Shown piece after piece: positions 1 to 12,500 of a stretch of 64,000 nt of DNA. The notes beneath the pieces were generated by a model. That model saw only the letters and a list, made by a program, of their open reading frames with translations, did not search any database and was not told the origin of the DNA. Numbering within the stretch: the stretch's first letter is position 1; each line of letters begins with the position of its first letter. A program made the translations under genes and the position numbers. This stretch comes from an uncultured Roseibium sp. (lineage in GTDB: Bacteria; Pseudomonadota; Alphaproteobacteria; Rhizobiales; Stappiaceae): positions 3,720,001-3,784,000 of the forward strand of contig NZ_OY780958.1 in assembly GCF_963675985.1 (NCBI RefSeq), in the 5' to 3' direction.

Positions 1-512
1 GCAACGAGCGAGCTGGAACAGGCGGTGTCGATGGACAGACACGGCCCGCGCAGGTCGAGCAGATAGGAGATGCGCGCCGCCAGGATCGAGCCGGAACTGC
101 CGAGCAGGCTGTAGGTGTTGCGCTCGCTGATCAGGTCTTCGTAACCGCTCGGGCCGGAGGATACATAGACGCCGCAGCGGCTGCCGGCGAGGCTCGCCGG
201 GTCGATCGCGGCATCCTCGATGGCATGCCATGCGGTTTCCAGGAACAGGCGCTGCTGCGGATCCATCAGTTCCGCCTCGAGCGGCGTGATGTTGAAGAAC
301 CGGGCGTCGAATTCCCCGGCGCCGTCGAGCGCGCCCATCCACTTGCAATAGCTCTTGCCCGGCGCCTGCGGGTCCGGGTCGTAGTATTGGCCGATGTCCC
401 AGCGGGATGGCGGTACCTCGTCGATACAGTCCTGGCCGGAGCGGATGTTCTCCCAGAACTCGCCGAGGTCCCTCGCCTTGGGGAATTTTCCGGAGGCCCC
501 GATGATGGCGAT
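1..512 (-). other. PKS module 6: KS, N-terminal part only
   Basis: The sixth ketosynthase begins at AIAIIGASGKFP near 512 and is cut by the window edge just after its active site, Cys6219 in DTACSSS. The protein therefore continues, and any later domains and the chain-release step are outside the view. The sequence up to the cysteine is a normal trans-AT KS with no sign of decay. Confidence 0.9.
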
Positions 513-3500
513 GGCGTCCGTGGCGGGGCGGCGGTCTTCCGCCGGTTGGGCCGAGGCTCCGGCCGAGACGGCCGGAACGTCCACCGGGCTCTGAACGGCT
601 TCGGCGGCAACAGGCTTTCCCTCTATCGCTGGCGCAGCTACAGCAGGCACAAGCGTCGCGACATGATCCACCAGCCCGCCGACCGTCGGATGGGCATAGA
701 CGGCAGTGGCGGGCAGATCGATGCCGTAGCGGGTGTTGAGTTTGCGGATCCATGTCACCGCCAGGATGGAATCGAGACCGAGATCCAGGAAACCCGCGCT
801 GTCGTCAATCTCGCTTGTCTCGATCATCAGATCCTCGGCGAGCGAGGACACGATCTCGGCGCGTAGTCGTTTGCGGTGGTCGCCGGTGGCGGTTTCTGTC
901 GGCAAGGGCGCAGCTTGAACGGGCGCGGATTGCACCGATGCAGGCGTGGCCTTTTCTGCAGCAGACCTCTCCCCGACCAGCTCCGCCACATGGGCAATCA
1001 GGGCGCCGACGGTCGGATGGGCGTAGACGGCGGTCGCGGGCAGATCAATGCCATAGCTCGTGTTGAGTTTGCGGATCCAGGTCACGGCCAGGATGGAGTC
1101 GAGGCCGAGATCTTGGAAACTGTCACCATCGCGGATATCGGCGACATCGATCATCAGGTCTTCGGCGAGGGACGTGACGATGTCGGTACGCAAGGCCGTG
1201 GCGTCGATTGAAGACGCCTTCGCAGGTCCGGCGGTTTCCGTCATCCGGTCTACCTCCCCGAATTTCTCCGCGATGCGGGCACGGACGCTGTCGTTGCCGA
1301 TGAAGGTTGTCTCGTGCATCGCCAGTTCCCGCTGAAGGACGGCGTCGAGCTTGGCCCGCAAGGGAGCGGCGAGGTCCGCCTTCATCGCCACAAGTTCGGC
1401 ACGCGGTTTGCGGGCCAGAGCGTGGGCCGCATTCAGCGCGGCTCCGAGAACCTCCCGCGCGGGCTTCACCGTCAGGCGCTCCGAACGTTCGCCAAGCTCC
1501 CGGCCCCGGTATTCGCGCGCCGTGAACAGCACCTCCCGACCGAGATCGTCGCCGAGGCGATGGGGGAAGATCAGGGTCGCGCCGGCACCGGGTGTGAAAC
1601 CATACCAGAGATAGTTGCTGTGATAGATGCCCTCGGCGGCGAAGATTGCCCGGTCGCAATACATGCCCAGCGACCAGCCGGCGCCGATGCCGTGGCCCTG
1701 CATGGCGGCAATCACCGGCAGGTCGCAGTCGAGCGGCAGCGAGTAGATCCGCCGGTCGGTAAACCGGCTGCCGCCCTGCTGCAGATCGGCCAGACCATCC
1801 GCCGTACCGCCGCAGGCAAACCAGGTGTCATGGCCGGTCAGGACGACCACCCTCGCCTCCGGCTGCTCCGCGATCCTGGCGAAGGCTTCCTCCAGTCCAT
1901 CCATGAAGGCGGGCGTGAACATGTTGCGGCCGTCGCGCTCCGTCATGCGCAGAAGGACGACGCCGTCGTCGAAGAACTCAAGTTCCATGACACCGGTCTT
2001 GAGCGGGACCGTTCGCGAAGGCCCGGCAAAGCCCGGCTGAGCTCCGCCGGAGACATCCAGCGGCAGTTCTTTTGCCGGCAGATCGGCGAGCAGCGCCGGC
2101 AACTCGCGGCGCATGTGTGCTTTCAGAAGAACCAGCGCCTCGCGCGGTCCGTTCGCGATTTCCCCGGCAAGACGAAGGGCGGCTTCGTCTTCCTGACCCC
2201 CAGGAACACGCAGGATGCCTTCCCGGTCTTTGTCCAGGCGGCGGTCGCGGAGATAGGCGGCCAGTTTCGATGCGGGCGCGGGAACATTCTCAAGACGGGC
2301 CGTCTCGGCCATCACGAGGAAATCGGACAATAGCGCCGTCGCCGCTGCCTGACCCGCTGTCGTCGAACGAACGGATGCGATCACCGGAACGGCACAGGTC
2401 AGGACCGCTTCCGGGTCGAAGCCTTCGACGTTCCGCCCGTTTGCCTGCCATGCCGCATCGCCGGTCAGGACGAGTGCGCGAATGGTTTCATCGCGGCTTG
2501 CCGCTTCCAGTTCTTCGGCGAGCCTGGTCGCAAGCGGCCTGCCCCAGCTACCGGTGAAGTCCAGACGCCGGACACCGTCCCGGTCCATACGGCGTGTCAC
2601 ATCGCCGGCCGGTTCCGCCGGTGTTTCGGCTTTTCCGATGGGCTGAAGGGTGACTTTCGGCGAACGCGCCACGTCGGACGAAGTCACGGAAGCGGCCATG
2701 GCAGCAGGAGCGGCAAGGCGCACACGCGGTGCGGTGCGACCCTCCTGCGGCGCTGCGGAAGGCACGGCTTCGGACTTAGGTTCGGGGCGCTGATCCACGA
2801 CCGGCTTGGCTGCGTTCACCCAGTAGCTCTTGCCGGCAAAGGGATAGGTCGGTAGCGGCACGCGGCCGCGGGGTTCGGAGAAAAGATCCCGCGCATCGAG
2901 ACGACCGCCCGCGAGGAATGTGCGGCCAAGGGCGCGCAGCTGGTCCGCTCTCTGGACTTCGTCGGCGACGGTCACAGGTCCGGAAACTTGCCGTCCGACC
3001 TCTTTACCGGTCTGACCGGCTTCACCCGTTTCGACGCCGGAACCCGTATCGCCCGCAAGCCAGGCCTTCAGACCCGTCATCAACTCGCGCAGATCACCGG
3101 CGACCAGCACCAGCCGATGGGCGAAGGCCCGGCGACCCGCGACCAGGGTGAAGGCAACATCCTCCGGCAACAGCTCGGGGTGATCTTCCAGGTGAGCCAC
3201 GAGATGGTCGGCCTGGGTCTTCAGTTGCTCCGGCGTGCGGGCCGAGAGGACGAACAGTTGCTTACGCGCCGCTTCGCGAACGAACGCTGCCTCCGGCGCT
3301 TCCTCGATGACGACATGGGCGTTGGTGCCGCTGAAGCCGAAGGAACTGATCGCCGCCCGCCGCCTAGCACCGGGCCGGGCCGGCCATGATACCGGGGCGT
3401 CATTGACTCGGAACGGGCCTTTCTCGAAGTCGATGGCCGGATTGCCGCCGGTAAAATGCAGCGTCGGCGGGATGGTCTCGTGCTGGAGGCTCGACAGCAC

Positions 3501-6500
3501 CTTGGCCAGACCGGCAATGCCGGCCGCCGTGGTGGCATGGCCGATGTTCGACTTCACCGAGCCAAGATAGATCTCGTGGCCGTTCAGCTCCGCATCCGCA
3601 TAGGCGCGGACGAGCGCGGCATGTTCGATCGGGTCGCCGAGCACCGTGCCGGTTCCATGGGCCTCGACATAATCGATGCTCGCCGGATCGATGCCGAAAT
3701 CGTCATAGACCTGCCGGATCAGGCGCTCCTGCGAGGCCGCGCTCGGCGCGGTGATGCCGTTGGTGGTGCCGTCCTGATTGATGCCGGAAGCGGCGATCAC
3801 CCCGAGTACGGTGTCACCATCGGCGAGTGCATCGGACAAGGGACGGAGCAGCACGGCGCCCACCGCCTCGCCGGGCACGATGCCATCCGCACCGGCACCG
3901 AAGGCGGCGCAATGGCCGGAGGGCGACAGCATCTGCGCCGCATTGGCATAGCGAAAGAACCGCGGCGAGCACTGCACGAAGACGCCGCCGGCGAGCGCCA
4001 TCTCGCACTCGCCGTTGCGGATCGCCTGACAGGCCAGGTGCAGGGCGACGAGGGAACTGGAGCAGGCGGTATCGACCGCGACGGCCGGACCCTTCAGATC
4101 GAGCCAGTAGGAAATCCGTGCCGGGATCAGGGAGGTGGTATTGCCCCAGAACGCCTGTCCCGGCGGTTGTTCGGTGAAGAGTTCCTGATAGTCGCCATGG
4201 GCGCAGCCGACAAAGACGCCGCAGCGGCGGCCGATCATGTCGTCGCCCGCATGGCCGGCATTTTCCAGGGTCTTCCAGGCTTCCTCCAGGAACAGCCGCT
4301 GCTGCGGATCCATGTAGGTGGCCTCGAGGCCGGAGATGCCGAAGAAGACCGGATCGAACCGATCGATGCCGTCCAGGAAACTGCCGTGGCGGCCATAGCT
4401 ACCCGGTTCCGCGCTTTCATAGAACGGCGTCAGATCGAACCGGCTGACCGGCTCCACCAGATCGTCGCCGGCCGCCAGATGGGTCCAGAGTTCATCGATG
4501 GTTTCCGATTTGGCAAAGCGGCCGCTGGCGCCGACGATGGCGATGGGTTCATGACCATTGCCCGGCCGGGAAGGCTTCGGTTGCGGGACCGGTTCGGGCG
4601 AGGTCTTTGCCGGTGCGGCCGGGGCTTCGGCGGGCGTGGCCTGCAAATCAGCGACCGCCTGCGGGAAGTCGGTCGTCAGGTAACCTTCCAGCTGGACGAC
4701 ATTGGTGAAATCGAACAGGGCGGTCTGATCGAGATCGATGCCGAGCGCCTTGCGCAGGCGGTGGACGAGTTCGGCGCCAAGGATCGAATCCAGTCCGTAA
4801 TCGGCAAAGCTCCGCTCCACGTCGATGGCCGACGGCGCGACATTGAGCGTTTCGGCAAGGGCGGTCAGCAGGATCGCGCGCAGCGGCACTTCGGAAGACG
4901 GACGCACCAGACCGGCCGGCGCTTCGGTGACGACCGGACCGGGATCATTCGCAACGGCCTTGACCGCAGCCGCCATGGGCGAAGTTGCCTGCGTTGCCGC
5001 GGAACCTTCGGCACGCGCGGCGATGATCTGCTGGCCGAGCGAAAGTTCCGGCGCAGACGAACCCGCGATCCAGGCGAAGCCGGTCTGCTCCAGCGCGCGA
5101 CGCCAGCTATTGGGCGTCAGCGACGGAGTCCCCGGGATGCGGCGGTCCGGGTCGGTGAACCGCCACCAGCCTTCCAGCAGGCCGAAGGTCACATGGGTGA
5201 AGAAGGTCGGCTTGCTGGTCTCGTTCATCAGCAGCACGCCGCCCGGCGCCATCGTTTCGCGGACCCGCGCCAGGGTGCGCTCGATATCTGCCGTCGCATG
5301 CAGGACGTTGGCGGCGATCACCAGATCGTAGCGGCCCGGCTCGACCTGCTGGTCTTCAAGCGGCTTTTCGACATCGAACAGAGCGGTGGTCAGTCCGGAT
5401 ATTTTGTCGGCGTAGGAGCGCTCCGCGTGGATCAGGAAGGCCCGCGACACGTCGGTGTAGAGATATTCCGCGATCCGGTCCGCATGCGTACGCAGCGCCT
5501 CGAAGACCGGCTCGCTGGTGCCGCCGGTGCCGGCGCCGATTTCCAGAATGCGCAGCTTGCCGTGTGCAGGCGTCCAGTCAGCGACGACCTGTGCCGCGGC
5601 TGCCGCAACCGTCCGGCTGAAGCGGGCGGCGACGGCGTTTTCCTTGTAGACCGCCTCGACCAGTGTCTGGCGGCCGTCGGGAAAGAGCACGTTCGTCGCG
5701 CGGCGGTGTCCGGTCAGAATCTCCGGCAGGGCGCGCAGAGCCGTTTCCGCGAGTTCCATCTGCGCCAGAGACTGGCCGGCCTGTTTCTGCGCCTGCCATG
5801 CCGCCCACGCGTCTTCGCTCGTTTTTGAGGCGTCGCGGTCTTGCGCGTCGAGCAGGGCCTTCGCCGCCTCCAGCCACGGCCAGAAGGTGGAAATGACCTC
5901 GGTCTCCTGGATCTCGTTCAAGACCGCCCGAATAACACGCGCAACCGCCGTTTCCAGCGTATCCTGTTCGGCCAGCAGCGCGGCATCGCCGGCAGGTGTC
6001 TCAACCGCCTGCCTCAGGCCAACGCTTTCTGCATTGGTCCGCAGCCCGCCGCGCAGCTCCGCCGGGATCCAGTACTGGGTCCGCTCGAACGGATAGGTCG
6101 GCAGGGAAACGATCCACGCAGAATGCTTACGCGGCAGCGCGTGCCAGGCAACGTCGACACCCTCGACCCAGAGTCGAAGCACGGTTTCGAGACGGTCGGT
6201 CTCCCACGCTCGTGCGACCACTTCCGCGATGACCTCATCATCGCTCAAGGAGGAAAGCACGCCGCGTTTGCCATGGGGCTGGCTGACGAAGACCGGCAGG
6301 TCTCGCTCGTCCCCGGCAATCCAGGCTTTCAGGATATCCGCAAGCTCTCCGGTGTCGCGTGCAAGAATGCCCAACCGGCAATCCATCGCCTCGCGGCCGA
6401 CCTGAAGCGTGTAGCCGATGTCGGCGAGATCAAGCGCAGCAGTCGGCTGTGCGCCCTGCCCACCATTCGCGCAAAGGAGTGACGCCAATACCTTCACCGT

Positions 6501-9500
6501 TTCGGCCAACTCGAAATCCACCGGATGAAGTGAAGACCCGAATGTCGCTTCAATCCAACGCCCAAGAGCCAGAATGTGAGACGCATCTACCCCGAGCGCG
6601 TCGAAACTTTCCTCCGGATCGATGTCGCCGGGATCGACATCCAGAAGGCTGCCGAGCTTCGTACAGAGGTTAGATGTGACCGCAGCCAGGTCCGGCGCAC
6701 TGTCCGGCTGCTCCGCCGGTCCGGCCTTGCGCAGGTCGGCGAGCAACCGTTCGGCAGCGTCCTTGAGGCGGGCGCCATCGCGGGCCGAAAGGATGATGGC
6801 TTCCGGTCCGGTTCCGGCCCTGCCGGACCTGCCACCAGCCTCCGGTTCGCTCCATTCCTCCAGGATCACATGCGCATTGGCACCGCCGGCGCCGAAGGAC
6901 GATATGCCCGCGCGGCGCGGTCCGTCAGAAACCCACGCGGCCGCATCGCGCTGCAGGGTGAATGGGGATTTCGCCAGATCGATGTTCGGATTTGTCCGTT
7001 CCCCATGCAGGCTCGGCACCAGCGTGCGGTGCTTCATCTGCAGGACGGCCTTGGTCAGTCCGGCGATGCCGGCAGCCGCTTCCAGATGGCCGATTCCTGA
7101 CTTCACCGAGCCGAGCGCGCAGAAGCCGGTGTCGGTGGTGTCCGACGCAAAGGCCTGGGTCAGGCCGTCGACCTCGATCGGATCACCGAGATCGGTCCCG
7201 GTGCCATGGGCCTCGATACAGCCGAGATCGCGGGCGCTCAGACCGGCCTGGTCGAGGGCAGCGCGCACCACGTCCCGTTGGGCCGCCGGACTGGGTACCG
7301 TATAACCATTTGTGCGGCCGCCGTGATTGACCGCGCTAGCCCTGATCAGCGCATGGATCCGGTCGCCGTCGGCAAGGGCACGGGACAGAGGCTTGAGCAG
7401 GACGCAGCCGACGCCTTCGCCGGGCACGAAGCCGTCAGCCCCCTCGCCGAAGCTGCGACATTTGCCGGACGGGCTCAGCATATGGGCCGCGCTCAGTTCC
7501 GCATAATTCGCCGGATGCAGATAGAGATTGACGCCGCCGGCAATCGCCATGGCGCAGCTTCCGGCACGCAGATGTTCACAGGCCTCGTGGATCGCCGTCA
7601 GCGACGAGGAACACATGGTGTCGACCGGCAGGCTCGGGCCGGACAAATCGAGGATATGCGACACCCGGTTGGCCATGCCGGCGAAGGAGGTAGACGGCCG
7701 CACCCGCGCCCCGCCCTCGGTCGTAAACGGACCGTAGAGCGCATAGCCCGTCTTGGTGACCCCGGCAAAGACGCCGACCCGGGCGCCGCCGTGCTCGGTG
7801 CCGGCGGATGCCTTGAGGCGGTCTCTGGTGTAGCCGGCATCTTCCAGTGCCTGCCAGGCGCTCGTCAGGAACAGCCGCTCCTGCGGGTCCATGGCCGCCG
7901 CGTCCCGGGGCGACAGCTTGAAGAACAGGGGATCGAAATCGGCGAAGCCCTCCAGGAAAGCGCCCCACTTCGAGTAGCTCTTGCCCTGCGCCACCGCCTC
8001 GTCCGGATCCGGCTCGAAAAAGCCGTCCAGGGACCAGCGGTCTTCCGGGATCCCGCGCACCGCGTCATGGCCGGCAAGCAGGTTGTCCCAGAAGGCGTCA
8101 AGATCCGGTGCGTCCGGGTAGGTGCCGCTCATGCCGATGATGGCAATCGGTTCGTCCTGCGCGGGGTGCTGGGATCTTTGCACGACCGCATTGGAGGCGG
8201 AGGCCTGAGCGGGGTTTGGCTCGACCGGTGCGGCAGCAGTTTCCGATATCCCGGTCCATTCCGCGCAAGCCGACGGCTGGGTTTCGACCAGATAATCGCT
8301 CACGGCCGCAAGGGTGCGGTGGCGGAAGAACAGGGTCTTGGGCAGATCCCGGAAAATGTCTCCGAGCTCGTTGTTGAGCCGGGTGATCATCAGGGAGTCG
8401 ATGCCGTAGTCTTCAAGCGGCGCCTGCGGATCGATGGCCTCGGAGGCCATGCCGCTGATGTGGCCGAACAACGCGCTCAGCTTCGATCGCGTTTTGGCCG
8501 TCAGCGCTGCGGAAAGGACCGTTGCATGCGTTGCCTCAACCGCCGGCGGCTGGACCTGCGGTTTCGCGGCGGTGTCCAACGGATCTGCCGCGAAGAACTG
8601 CCGGATCCGCATTTGCTCACCCGCAACCACGGCAATCTGTGAGGCTTGAGCACCGAGACACAAGTGCAGAGCCTCGAGACCAGCGGCGGTCTGCAAGGGC
8701 CGCTGGCCCATCCTGCGGAACAGCGCTTCTTTCGTCGCTTCATCGACACGCATGCCGCCGTCCTGCCAGAGCGGCCAGTCGATGGATTTGATGGCTCCGC
8801 CGGAGGAACGCGCCAAGGCATCGAGAAAACCGTTGGCGGCCGCATAGTCGGCCTGCCCCGGATTGCCGAATGGTCCGGCAAGGGAGGAGAACAGGATCAG
8901 GCAATCGAGGTCGATCCCGGCGCAGGCCTCGCGCTGGGCAATCGCGCCGGCCACTTTCGGTGCAAGCACCGCCTGTAGGTCCTCGTTCGATTTGCCGGCT
9001 AAAAATCCGTCGCGCAAGGTGCCGGCGCAATGGATCACGCCGGTGAGACCGCCGTGCACTTCGACGATGTGTCCGACCAATGCCTTGACCGCTGCCGCAT
9101 CGGCCATATCGACCTGACGATAGGCCGTCACAGCACCAAGCTCGCGCAGGCTCTTTAAGAAGTCTTGCCGGTCATCATCCAGCGGCTTCGACCCGGTCAG
9201 CACCAGCACCGCGCCCTTTGCGGTCCGGGCGATATCCTCGGCAACGAGACGGCCAAGACCGCCCATGCCACCGGCGATCAGATAGACGCCGCCGTCGCGC
9301 CAGCGGTGTTGCGGCGCGCTGTCGGCTAGTTCCCGCCAAGTGCGGATTGTGCGCTGGCCGTTCTGATACCGGCTGTGGGTTCCGCCGAGTGCACAGGCTT
9401 CGGCCAATAGCCATTCAGCCACCGTTTCGGGGCTGGCAGCTGAGGGGACCTCGACCATCTGAACTTTTATGCGCGGTTCTTCCTGGGAGGCGGTCATCAG

Positions 9501-12500
9501 CATGCCGAACAGGCCGGCATAGAGAGCGCCTTCGCCATCAGCAGGAACGGCGAGCTGGATCAGGAGATCATCGCGGCTCGGCGACGCCATCTCCCCTTGC
9601 AGCAGTTCCAGAAGCTGGCGGGCCGCATCCGCATAAGTCTCGCCGATTCCCTGCCCGGCCGGCGCGAGATGGACGTTTTTCGCGCCCTGACCCTCGTCAA
9701 TGCGAACGCCGCAGCCGACGGCAAGCCGGCGTCCGGCAAACGGCTGAACGCTCGCTTCGGCCGGAACCCAGTGGGCAGCAAACAGCATCCGGTCCCGTTC
9801 GGTCTGCGCCGGTTTGACAGTCGGCAGCCAGAAGCGGGTCGGGGCGAAGCTGTGGGGTGCAAGCGGGTGCCTGGCCGCGCCGCTGGGCGCATCGTAGCTT
9901 TCCAGGACCACATGGGCATTGGTGCCGCCGAAGCCGAAGCTGCTCACGCCGGCGCGGCGCGGGCTTGTTGTGCTGCCGGCCGGCCAGGGCTCGCGTGCGG
10001 TCAAGATCCGGAACGGACTGCCGTCCAGTTCGATATGCGGATTGAGCGGGGTGCTGTACAGGGTCGGCGGCAGTTCGTTCCGGCGCATGGCCATCAAGAT
10101 CTTGATGACCCCGGCAAGCCCGGCCGCCGCCTCCAGATGGCCGATACTCGACTTGACCGTGCCGAGGCCGATGGTCGGTGCGGGCACCCGTTCGGTTCCG
10201 TTCAATTCCGCATAGGCCCGGCGCAGGCCGTTGATTTCGACCGGATCGCCGAGTTCGGTGCCGGTGCCATGGGCCTCGATATAGGAAACTGTGCCCGGAT
10301 CGATGCCGCACATGGCCTCGACGATCAATTGCGCCTGGGCCTTGGCATTGGGTGCGGTCAGCGCGCCGGAGCGGCCGCCATGGTTTTCCGCGCCGCCCGC
10401 GATCACGCCCAGGATCCGGTCGCCGTCGCGCTCCGCATCCGCCAGGCGCTTCAGGAGCAGAACCGCCACGCCTTCGCCCCGGGCATAGCCGTCGGCGGCA
10501 CTGCCGAAGGTATGGCAATGGCCGGTCGGCGACAGCATGCCTGCCTGATGGGGACCCTCGAAACCTTCCAGAGACAGGCAGAGATTCACACCACCGACCA
10601 GGGCCGCCGAGCATTGGCCGGCGCGCAGCGCATCACGGGCGCGCAAGAGGGCGACCAGCGAGCTGGAACAGGCGGTGTCTATCGACTGGCTCGGGCCGTT
10701 GAGATTGAACTGGTGCGACAAGCGGTTCGCGGCCATGGCGAGCGAATTGCCGGTGGCGACATAGCCGTCCGTGGCGAGACCTTCGGCGCACCACAGGTCG
10801 GCATAGTCGAGCGAGGTGATGCCGACGAAGACGCCGGTCCTGCGCGGCAGGTCCTCCGGCGTGTAGCCGGCATCCTCCAGCGCGCGCCAGGCGGTTTCCA
10901 AGAGCAGGCGCTGCTGCGGGTCCATCCGCTCCGCCTCGACCGGGGAGACCCTGAAGAAGGCGGCATCGAACCGGTCGACATCCTCCATAAAACCGCCATG
11001 CCCGAAAAACCCGGCCTTGCGGATGCGCTCGGCATAGGCCGGCGAATAGCGCTCCAGCGGCAGGACGGAGGTGAGGTCCCGCCCGGCAAGGAGATTGTCG
11101 AAGAAGGTGTCCACATCGGGGCTTTGAGGGAAGCGCCCGGCCATGCCGATGATCGCGATTCGGTCATCTTCGGACCCTTCGCTTCGCTTCGGTGCAGGAG
11201 CCTCCACCGGATCGGGCAAAGGTGGTGAGGACACCACATCCGCCATGCCTTGCGCCGGCATTGCCGGGGCCGGAGCGACATCTGTCTTTGTCGTCTGTGG
11301 CACGACGCCGTGGCGTTTCACAAGGTGCTCGGCCAGGGCCTCGATATGCTCGCATTCGAAAAAGATCGCCGGCGACAGGTCGATGCCATAGGCCGCGCCG
11401 ATGTCATTGGCATAACGGGTCAGCGAGATGGAATCGAAGCCGAGGTCGTGGAAAGCCTCGCGCGCACCCAGATCGGAGGCTGCGAATTTCAGGATCGCTG
11501 CAGCCTTCTCGCGAAGGTCCTGCTGGAGCTGCTCGGACACGTTGTCCGGGGTCGACGTTTTGGAACGCGTTTCATCGGGTCGTGCGGCCGCCTGCCCGCC
11601 GAACACGATACCAGACATGACCGCCACCACCCGGCTAGTGCTGTTCAGGAAGAACAGGCTGAAACGGCCATCCGCGTCGGGTCGGCAGAGGACATCGGTG
11701 ATATCGCCGCCGGCAAGCTCGGCACTTTCGATGGCGTGGATCGTGTGGTCTGCCAGATCGGGAGCGGCGAGCAGCAGGGCCTCGTAGGCTGCGCCCAGCG
11801 CGGTTGCGGAACAGAAGGTGTTCTTCTTGAAGAAATCCTGCTGCGGCGGATCCTTGCGCAGGCTGCACAGCACTCCGCCATCGGTCAGACGCCAGGCCTG
11901 ATCGATGCTTTCCAGATAGGGGCCGAAGGCAAGCCGCCGGGCTTTCAGCGTTTCGTAGACCGCCTTGCTGTCCAGCTGCTCGGAGGCACCGCGGCGCAAG
12001 GCGTCCAGATCAATGGTCTGCTCCGTCCGTCCTGCCGCTTCGGCCACGGTTGCCCGGAACCATGATAACCGCTCATCTGCCTGTGAGACGGTCTCGACAC
12101 GAACGGTACCGCCATCTGCTCCCGGCTCCACCGCGATTTCGAGTTCTTTGACTTCAAGCCAGTTCGGGCTTGCACAGACCTGCAAATCCCGAACAACGGG
12201 ATGCTCCGCCACACTGGCAATGCGTGCGGCGGCGGCGGCGATTTCAGTGGCCACGGTCGGCAGGACGGTTTCCCGTCCGCCATCGGCAAAGACGTAGTCG
12301 CGCAGTTCCTTCAGGTGGATGGCCGTCGTGTAGCGCAGGCCGGTCACGTCGGAGCGGTTGAGGCCGATGAAGGGATGGAGTTTCGAGCGCGCGCCGATCG
12401 GATTGACCACCGAAGGCGCGTCCGGTTCCTCCTGGTACCAGCAGCGGATCTTTTCGAACGGATAGGCCGGCAGTGACACCCGGCGCAGGTCACGGGCCTT

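Noticed and set aside
3456..5828. 790-codon open frame on the plus strand opposite the PKS, and similar long ones (1314-2333, 9597-11228, 13161-14267, 15936-17561, 18189-20243)
   Set aside because: They are antisense to clear PKS or AT-ER domains with intact motifs; GC-rich codon bias keeps the opposite strand open. Their translations show no family motifs.
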